From contig CAUYUJ010021148.1 of NCBI GenBank assembly GCA_963575745.1, forward strand, positions 520,032-575,031: 55,000 nt of DNA. The letters are read 5' to 3'. The translations under genes were made by a program, and so were the position numbers. Position 1 is the first letter of the stretch. Each line of letters begins with the position of its first letter. The notes below the pieces were generated by a model. It saw only the letters and a program-made list of their open reading frames with translations. It made no database searches and was not told where the DNA came from. The stretch comes from Prorocentrum cordatum. Lineage: Eukaryota > Sar > Dinophyceae > Prorocentrales > Prorocentraceae. Positions 48,476-55,000 of this stretch are shown here, in pieces.

Positions 48476-49360
48476 ATTGGCGTGCTGCCCTGCCAGCTCC
48501 TGCCGGATTCACAATCAGCGTCAGCCAATTCATGGCGAGAGGCCGTAGTACCAGCACGTTCATTTATCGGTAAAAGAGGCGGACGGAGGATGGGGGGGAA
48601 GAGGAGGGCGACGACATCAGCAAACCCAAGATGCATCAACGATGTTGCAAGTCACTCTCCGTTCCCAAGTCTCCTCTTCTGAAGTCACTACCAGCCTTCA
48701 TGCGCACTACAAGAAATGCCCCTTTGCAAGACCAGCAGAGGCCCCTCTGCCATTCACGCCAGAGGCCCGTTCTGAAAAGGAGCCAGTTCGCATCCACCGA
48801 ACGAACCATACGAATTGCGAAGATTTACGGTCATACAGTTCATCGAGGTGTCAAGGACCGTACCCTATGTGTGCAACAGTTGCACAAGTTTGCATGCTAT
48901 TGCCATGAACCGCGAGGAAGTCTCAGGCGAGAGACCCACTGTGGAAGCGAAAAGGTCTCCATCCATGTGAGTGTTGCAGACTTTTCAGGAGAATGTGCGG
49001 CGATATGCCGAGAGTTCCATTTTGAAAGCGCCCCCTTGTATCATTGCAATTGTCGCGTGTTCAAAGGCGGGTGTGCGATGCGCTGAGGCGAGATCCCCAT
49101 TTCGAAAACCACCCGCCCGCCCTCCATCCGTTTAACGCCTGCAGGCCTTTAAGACGAATGCGTGCGGCGCGACGGCGAAAAACAAAGGTAGGAAAGGAGC
49201 CGCCTTTCACGCAAGTAATTGCTGCAATGTTCAAGAAGAACGTGTGCTGGCCTGAGGCGACACCTCTATTTTTAAAACGGCCCCCACTCCATCCGCAGAA
49301 GTGTTGCAACTATTAGGGTGGTGAGGAAGCCTCAGCCGAAACGCCCAGCAGCAAGATAAT
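48476..49360. other. Unassigned sequence
   Basis: Moderate GC. A 151-codon frame at 48631-49086 is open but has no recognisable motif. Confidence 0.35.
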
Positions 49361-49365
49361 ACTAA

Positions 49366-49388
49366 CAATACTAATAATAATAATAATG

Positions 49389-49423
<35 letters not shown>

Positions 49424-49505
49424 CATCATCATCATCATCATCATCAGCATCATCATCATCATCATCATCATCAGCAGCATCATCATAATCATAATCATAA
49501 GAATA
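49366..49505. repeat. (AAT)n then (CAT)n array
   Basis: TAATAATAAT for about 55 bp, changing sharply at 49422 into CATCATCATC with CAGCAT variants. Confidence 0.95.
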
Positions 49506-49521
49506 AGCAGGAAGAGGAGGA

Positions 49522-49776
49522 GTGCCCAGAGCTACACGAGGAGTGTCTGTTACAAAGATCCTGACCTTTCATCACGGGCGGGGAGAACAAGGAGGGAGGA
49601 GGGAGGCGGAGGAGAAGGAGGAGGAGGAGGATGAAGGCAAGAGTGACGGACGACGGAGGGAGGGAGATGGAGAAAGGAGGGAGGAGGAGAAGAGGAGGAG
49701 GAAGAGGGGGAGGAGGGAGGGGGAGGACGTGGAGGAAAGTGAGAAGGAGGATTCCAGGGATGCCGCCATCACGTAG
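49522..49776 (+). CDS. Candidate exon/ORF: highly charged tail
   Basis: Frame of 84 codons; the last two thirds are E/K/R-rich (REAEEKEEEEDEGKSDGRRR, GDGERREEEKRRRKRGRREG) and end EKEDSRDAAIT at TAG 49774-49776. It overlaps a GGA tract at 49590-49745. Coiled-coil or nuclear charged segments can look like this, but so can translated purine repeats. Confidence 0.28.
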   Translation: MPRATRGVSVTKILTFHHGRGEQGGRREAEEKEEEEDEGKSDGRRREGDGERREEEKRRRKRGRREGEDVEESEKEDSRDAAIT

Positions 49777-49889
49777 TGATACAAATCATGCCACCCCCCG
49801 AGCTCGATGAGCACCGCGGCTACGAGGGACAGGAGGCCCGCACCGTGAAGCCAGCCAAGAAGCTTGCGGAGCACGAGTGACACCGCCAA

Positions 49890-50070
49890 ATGAGTCCCTC
49901 CATTATTACAGTGGAGACCCATGCCCAGAAACACCCTGCTTGCATCCAGGGTGCCCTGGGTTTCGATGGTTTTGCGATGGAAGGCGCGACGTTCCCGCTG
50001 CAAAAATCAATGGACGTTCCAGGGTCTCAGGGTTGGGTTTCTCGTGGGAACGTTTCTTGTGGGCTAGCCT
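49890..50070. repeat. Dispersed repeat R1, copy 2
   Basis: Second copy of 1080-1245 (CCAGGGTGCCCTGGGTTTCG, ATGGACGT, CAGGGTCTCAGGGTTGGG). Confidence 0.6.
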
Positions 50071-51130
50071 TCACTGTACCGCCAAATGAGCCCCTTCATC
50101 GTTAAGATGTCCACCCCTTCCTAGCCAAACCACCACGGGCGGGTCAGGCAGCGCGCACCTTGGCGCGCCGCGCTCAGCACGCACCTGGGCGCGCCGCGCG
50201 TTCTGACAGTGCCCAGGCGGCGGGCACACTGCCCTCAGTTCACGGCACGCCCCTCGGCGTGTCGCCCCGACACGAGGGGCGCCATTCCCTCGGGCGACCG
50301 CACACCCCGACGCACGCCAGGGCGGGGCACCCGGGCCGTGGCAAGGATGGGTGTGGATCCACCACGAGCCGCCCGCAGTGGACCCCCGACCCGCCCAGGC
50401 GCACGCAGTTCACGTGCCGGGCCACCGCCAGGGGTTGGAAAGCGTGGCGCCGAGGCGCCATTTCTCTCCCCCCCCGTCCCCTACGGGCAAACGGGGGCGA
50501 CGACGGGGCTGCAACCCGCCTGTTTTCCTGGGAAGGGCACCCAGTGGCACAGGTGCCTGGAGGAGCGATGAGGGAGGGAGGGAGGACGGGGGCACCAGGG
50601 AGGGAGGAGGGAGGGTAGAGGGAGGGAGAGCAGACGGTCGCCACCTTCGCGCGGGGGAGGAGTGACAGGGGAGGCGGAGGGGAGCAACCTGCCCAAACGG
50701 CCTCGACAGGGATGCCGGCGCGCGCTGCGAGGCCAGACGTCGGGGCCCTTCGCGACGGGGCCCGGGCGCTCGCGGGGTCGGCCCCTCCCCTCCGGCTATA
50801 GCCCACGGCGTGGGAGGCGCGCGGGGCCGATACCCCGCTGGCCCCGCCCTCCGCCGACCCAGGCCCGGGGTCGGGCCGCTGAACAAGGAACCCTTCTCGT
50901 TGGGGAGGGGCTCCGTGTTCCTTAATCGTTTCGCAGCTTGCCTTAGGCTGTCCGTAGGTGTTCGATGGGGAATCGAAGTTTAGCGTATGGAAAAAAGGGG
51001 CCTCTTTCCTAATTTAGGGTTCCTTAGGTAAACGCCCCGAGTGTATGTGTTTTAGGCACCATCCTGCATAATCTCCCGCTATCGTCTGACCTCGGAGGTG
51101 CGGACCTGGACAGGATATCGGCGGCGCGCC
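50071..51130. other. Unassigned GC-rich sequence
   Basis: Contains TTGGCGCGCCGCGC/TGGGCGCGCCGCGC repeats at 50160-50205. Many chance frames, no recognised gene. Confidence 0.4.
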
Positions 51131-51131
51131 C

Positions 51132-51432
51132 AGGGGGGGGAAGTGAGAAGGGGCACGCCTGCTCGGCAGGCGGCGGGGCTTCTCGGAGGACCTCCGGCCT
51201 TCCGAGAGGCCGTCGCTGTCTTCGGAGGAGAGAGCTCCTCAGAAAGTCGGCGGCGGGCGAGGGGGGGAGGTGAGAAGGAAATGGCCTTCTCAGAAGGCGG
51301 CGGGACTTCTCAGAAGCCCTCCGGCCTTCTGAGACGGTTTCTGGGCTTAGGAAATTTCTCAGAACGGCCGGGGGGCTTCGAGCCTTCTGAAAAGGCCCGC
51401 CCCTTTTCGCTTCCCCCCCTCGCCCGCCGCCG
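51132..51432. mobile_element. Foldback element F3, copy 5 (compound)
   Basis: A partial left half (GGGGGGGGAAGTGAGAAGG...GGCGGCGGGGCTTCTC) is followed at 51249 by a second, fuller element (GGCGGGCGAGGGGGGGAGGT...GGCCTTCTCAGAAGGCGGCG) ending CCCCCCTCGCCCGCCGCC. It looks like one copy next to or inside another. Confidence 0.7.
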
Positions 51433-52005
51433 AGAAAGGGGCCGAGCGGGTTCGGGGTAGCCAGGCTATGGCCGGCCCACGGTGCAAGTGATCACGAAAG
51501 CCCATAGATGGCGCAGCAGTGTGGCACAAAGCGGTTGGCCCCCAAGACTTCTGCGGGCGTGCGCACGACTCGTGCTTGCCGTGTGGGCTGGCGGGGGGGA
51601 CCACGCGGCGAGCTTGCAATGATAGCGAGGCTTGGGGCTGCTTACAAGCAGTCGGGGAAGCCTAAGGCTGACGAGCCCGTCAGGCGAGCTCGGGCCCACA
51701 GAGTTCGAGTCTTCCGTGCGTCTCCCCGAAACAAGTTCTGGAGGTAGTCCCAATTGGCCTCCGGCAGGCTCTCGGGGCGGCCACACTGGCGCTGGGAGTG
51801 CCCCGGCGGACGCCACTGGAAGCGGCGCGGCGGCAGTGTACACGTACCTAGGCGATGCACCTGGTCTGGAGGTTTGTTGAGGCCATCTGGAACTGCCTTT
51901 AGGGCTGTCTGTGCGCAGCCTCGAGCAACGCATCTTCCCCCTCAGGTCCCGGGAGATCCCAGAAGCCTCGGGAGGATCGCTGGGGCTTCCGGTGGCCCAA
52001 CATCG
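51433..52005. other. Unassigned sequence
   Basis: No gene recognised. Confidence 0.4.
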
Positions 52006-52039
52006 AACAGGACACGCAAGCAAGCCGAGGGCGCAGGAG

Positions 52040-52352
52040 GAGAAGGAGAGGGAGGTGGAGGATGCCAGAGGAGGATAAGAAGGAGGAGGAGGAGGAGGAG
52101 GAGGAGGGGGAGGATAATGGAGGAGGAGGGAGGAGGGGGAGGAGGGCGGGGGGGGAGTAGGCGGGGGGGGAGGAGTAGTAGGATGAGGAGGAGGAGGAAG
52201 GAGGAGGATGAGGAGAAGAGGAGGAGGAGGAGGAGGAGGCGGGGGAGGAGGAGGAAGAGGAGGAGGAGGAGGAGGAGAAGCAACAGCAGGAGGAGGAGGA
52301 GGAGGAGGAGGACAGGGAGGAGGAGCCGGAGGAGGAGGAGGAGGAGGAAGGT
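52040..52352 (+). repeat. (GGA)n-rich tract
   Basis: About 310 bp of GGA triplets with GCAACAGCA interruptions. Confidence 0.95.
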
Positions 52353-52500
52353 TCTTCCCCCACTTTGTACCAGGCGCCCCCCATGATGATGCCGCCGTCC
52401 ATGATGATGGCCCAGGCGGCGGCGATGGGCCAGGTGCCGGCGCAGCAGGTCCCCCCGTCGTCTCGTCGAGTCGAGGGCAGGGAGAGCAGGAACTATGACA
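52260..52500 (+). CDS. Candidate exon: poly-Glu then Met/Pro/Gln-rich segment
   Basis: In one frame the GGA tract reads EEEKQQQEEEEEEEDREEEP and then EEEEEEEGSSPTLYQAPPMM, MPPSMMMAQAAAMGQVPAQQ and VPPSSRRVEGRESRNYD, as far as the M1 element at 52499. The Met/Pro/Ala/Gln-rich part is not a simple repeat product and looks coding. If so, M1 sits at the exon edge, as an intron or as a disruption. Family unknown. Confidence 0.38.
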
Positions 52501-52663
52501 AAATCGGGCACGTCCCTCTGCAGGAGGAAGATCCGAGAATTGTCAACAAAAGAAAAAACGTCGGGGATCGATGTTTCGACTATGTTGCTACTATGTTTGC
52601 ATATTGTTTGACTGTTTCCGACTTTTCTTCAAAATCCGCCTGTAGGAGGACATGCACGACCCG
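52499..52663. mobile_element. M1 inverted-repeat element, copy 11
   Basis: Left AAATCGGGCACGTCCCTCTG plus CAGGAGG, right CCGCCTGTAGGAGGACATGC plus ACGACC. No clear target duplication. The split copy (4861/7091) is counted as copy 3, and 595 as the most diverged. Confidence 0.82.
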
Positions 52664-52734
52664 GAGCTAGGAGGAGCAGGAGAGCCAGGAGGACGAGCAG
52701 GAGCAGCAGCAGCAGCAGAAGGAGAGGCAGCGCT

Positions 52735-52762
52735 GGAGAGGATCGTCCCCTTCGCTGCCGCT
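52735..52762. repeat. 28-bp direct repeat (left)
   Basis: TGGAGAGGATCGTCCCCTTC then GCTGCCGC, repeated at about 52895-52922, bracketing the H2 element. Confidence 0.85.
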
Positions 52763-52769
52763 GATCTGT

Positions 52770-52862
52770 CGAATGAAAAAACAGCATAAACATAAACTGT
52801 TGGCGCTCCGCGCGGATTTCTTGGATCCGCCTGTGGCCCCAGTTAATGTTTATGGTCTTTCT
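52770..52862. mobile_element. Hairpin element H2, copy 5 (core deleted)
   Basis: CATAAACATAAACTGTTGGC plus GCTCCGCGCGGATTTCTTGG is the H2 left arm and AATGTTTATGGTCTTTC a short remnant of the right arm. The GC core is missing. Confidence 0.65.
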
Positions 52863-54230
52863 CTTCTTCGAAGGCCGACCTAGCGGGCAGTAGTGGAGAG
52901 GATCGTCCCCTTCGCTGCCGCCGAAAAAGGGCCTGCTGGCGCTAGGCTGCGCACCCACCGCGGCCGAGGCCCGAGTGGCGCGGGGACGCGTGTACGTCGG
53001 CGGCATCGGAACATGCCTTGAGTAGGGCCGAGGGTCAGAGAGCGCCTTCCTCTGCAGGACCACCGAAAAAGGGACGTCAAGGTGGTCTGACGCCTCGCTG
53101 GTGAGAGCCGACGAAGATGCGCAAAGTCCAACTTTTCGATTATGTCCAGAGTTTTGGCTTGACGCCGGGTGTGGTGCATCAATTTCGGCTTGACCGAACA
53201 GGTTGGTTGCGCCCCGTGACGTCAGTGTGGGGTGTTCTGCAGACCTGACACCCCAGCCCTACTCAAGATGTCCTGGCTGGTAGGGGGCAGCGACATTTGA
53301 GCGACGCACAAAAAAAACGGTGTCGTTTGCGCCGACATCGGTGCGTAAGCGGCCCGCGTAAGGTCGCGCGTCAGCGCTCTCGTCTTCAACGTAGCGTGCC
53401 ACGCTGGCGGCCCGCGTAAGCTGCCGCGCAAGGTCGCTGTGTCACCTCGCGCAAGGCCCGTTTTTGATCGTCGCTCACTTGTATGGTGAATGTGGCATGA
53501 TGTTGTTCGGTCTTCTCCAGCAGGAGGGGCAGGAGTACAACAAAAATCCAGAATAAGGACTCACGGCTTTCTTTCCTCGGGATACCTTTTGCGTCTTTGA
53601 GTTGTTTTGCGCCTGGTCCCGACGTCCACTCGGCAAGGACGGGAGTGGGTTGGCGTACCCTTGCGTCCTTGGGTGTTGGCAGCCCGCCGCCCGAAACATG
53701 CCAGCTTCGGCGGCCAAGGCTCTTGCGTCCTTACCGCGCGTCCTCATGTATCCTGGATCATGTTAAGCTGCACTGCAGGACCAAGCAGGCTCGGGGCTTC
53801 GGTGAATGATTCGCACCTCGTAGTTCCACCCAGGCGAGACAAGCAGGAGAAGGACCCCCGACTGTAACATCCTCCTCCCCCTCCTACTAGCAGGCTCGCG
53901 CACAGGCGACATTAAGCTCCCTGGAGCCCTCGGTGGTTTTCTGTTTGACCGCTTTCGGCCTCTGGGGAACCCCGCACGTCAAAGAACGACTCCGGGTGGA
54001 ATGCCAGCCCCAGGGGAGGGGTCGGGATTTTCGAGGGTACACGTCGCAGGAAAAAAACACGACGCAGGAGGAAGCGGGGAAGGAGACGGGCGGCGGGCAG
54101 GGGTGGACGCCGCGGCGAGGCGAAGCCCTCCAAGTGGGACGTCATCTGAGCTCGGTTGAGGCCGCCTCTGGTGGGGCGCCGTGGCGCCTGTGGCAGTCGC
54201 TCCCCGTTCGCTCGGATCAGGCATGAGAAC
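52863..54230. other. Unassigned sequence
   Basis: CGGCCCGCGTAAG occurs twice (53351, 53409). No gene recognised; frames here have no motif. Confidence 0.4.
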
Positions 54231-54231
54231 G

Positions 54232-54280
54232 CGCGCCGCGCGGACGCTCGCGCGCGCGCGTTCGCACGCGCGCGCATGGT
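54232..54280. other. Alternating CG-rich stretch
   Basis: GCGCGCCGCGCGGACGCTCG then CGCGCGCGCGTTCGCACGCG is alternating purine-pyrimidine and a Z-DNA candidate. Confidence 0.5.
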
Positions 54281-54696
54281 CCTGGCATCGCTCGGACGCG
54301 TGTGTTTTCTTCTCGGCGAGGACCCTTGAGGAACATCCTAAATCATCGAGCGACAAAAACACGCACGAAACTGAAAAATGCACGGGAAATGGACGTCCGA
54401 GCGACGGCAAGGTGGGCTTTGGACGCTTCGGCCGTTTGCCCCCGGGTTGGCGTTTCATCCCATCTCCGTGTTTGATTGCCTCGGGGCCCAGAAGCGGCCT
54501 ACAGATCCCGTCCTAAAGAGACCAAAGGTCGTGTCAAGACGGGTCGGCCTTGCCCGCGTGTCGTTCAATGTGAACAACCTCAAACCCTCGATATCCGCCA
54601 CCCTCGACTTCGTTCGTGCCCCCTTCGGAGGGTACATGTTCCTTGCCTGCCACATGTTAACGCGGCCCATCGAACAGGCAAATCAGGGAGAACTCC
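54281..54696. other. Unassigned sequence
   Basis: A 126-codon frame (54378-54758) is open but unrecognised. Confidence 0.35.
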
Positions 54697-54779
54697 AAAA
54701 AGGAGAAAGCGAGAAAGTGATTAGGGAGAAATCAAAAAAGGAAAACGCGAGGAAGTGATTTAGGAAACGAGAAAAGATG
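54697..54779. repeat. ~41-bp tandem duplication
   Basis: AAAAAGGAGAAAGCGAGAAAGTGATTAGG and AAAAAAGGAAAACGCGAGGAAGTGATTTAGG in tandem. Confidence 0.7.
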
Positions 54780-55000
54780 GGGCGAGAGGGAGATGCGAGG
54801 GCGAGGACGAACAAGGCTTGCTCACCAGGAGGGGGCGGGAAGACCCTCACGGGCGGGACGGGCGGTCCAGGCGGGCGGACGGAGGATTGAATCGAACTTC
54901 GTATTTTGTGAAGAGGCCTCATGCGAGAGCACGATCCTCCTGCGTGAACTATGAAGGATCGTTATTGTGGGAGAGCGCGATGCCTAGACGTCGAGGGCGC

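Noticed and set aside
51690-51715. GTTCGAGTC as a possible tRNA T-loop
   Set aside because: No A-box or cloverleaf could be placed upstream.

Overview
The window is GC-rich eukaryotic DNA, dominated by repeats and poor in genes. It most resembles a large dinoflagellate-type nuclear genome (inference). The reasons are: very long (CCT)n/(GGA)n, (TAG)n and (CA)n tracts; nested small inverted-repeat elements; remnants of non-LTR retrotransposons with a C-terminal RNase H; strong G/C bias at third codon positions in the few believable coding stretches; and no operon-like layout. I found no convincing spliced-leader relic, rRNA or tRNA, so the lineage call is tentative.

Coding content is small. 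One long clean ORF (11166-12740, 524 aa) looks genuinely coding but I do not recognise it. Two retrotransposon ORFs carry RNase H motifs: 26315-27412, and 35198-36659, which is broken by a one-base frameshift inside a zinc-knuckle-like motif. A retroposed pseudogene (5857-6892, minus strand) has a poly(A) tail and a 19-bp target duplication. About a dozen short open segments look like single exons, often joined to a Glu-encoding (GGA)n tract or bounded by a pyrimidine-rich CAG acceptor. They are listed with low confidence. No promoter, ribosome-binding site or terminator is recognisable.

Layout. 1-4.9 kb: hairpin element, (CA)n array, a mirrored block of 24-bp minisatellites, two copies of a mobile inverted-repeat element (family M1). 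4.86-7.18 kb: one M1 copy split by a 2.2-kb (TA)n-bounded insert that holds a 73-bp tandem array and the retroposed pseudogene. 7.2-13 kb: an SR-like exon, dispersed modules and the 524-aa ORF. 13-23.7 kb: M1 copies, a large CA/CCCA/GCAC array, (TAG)n arrays of about 0.9 kb in total and CCT tracts. 23.7-26.1 kb: a ~152-bp satellite with higher-order structure. 26.3-27.4 kb: first RNase H ORF. 28-34 kb: M1 copies, one of them inside an exon-like frame, dispersed modules and foldback elements (F3). 35.2-36.7 kb: second RNase H remnant. 38.7-40.1 kb: ~90-bp GC-rich satellite. 40-45 kb: CCT/GGA/GTC tracts and foldback family F4. 45-55 kb: mostly unassigned sequence, charged exon-like ORFs, one M1 and one hairpin copy.

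The strongest unusual system is M1: twelve copies of about 114-191 bp with inverted termini ending in GTCGGGC/GCCCGAC and, where clear, 9-bp target duplications. That is consistent with non-autonomous Mutator-like elements, and some copies lie within or beside open frames as an intron-generating element would. Three further foldback families (hairpin H2, F3, F4) and a dispersed repeat built on GGATCCTGCA also recur in the window.
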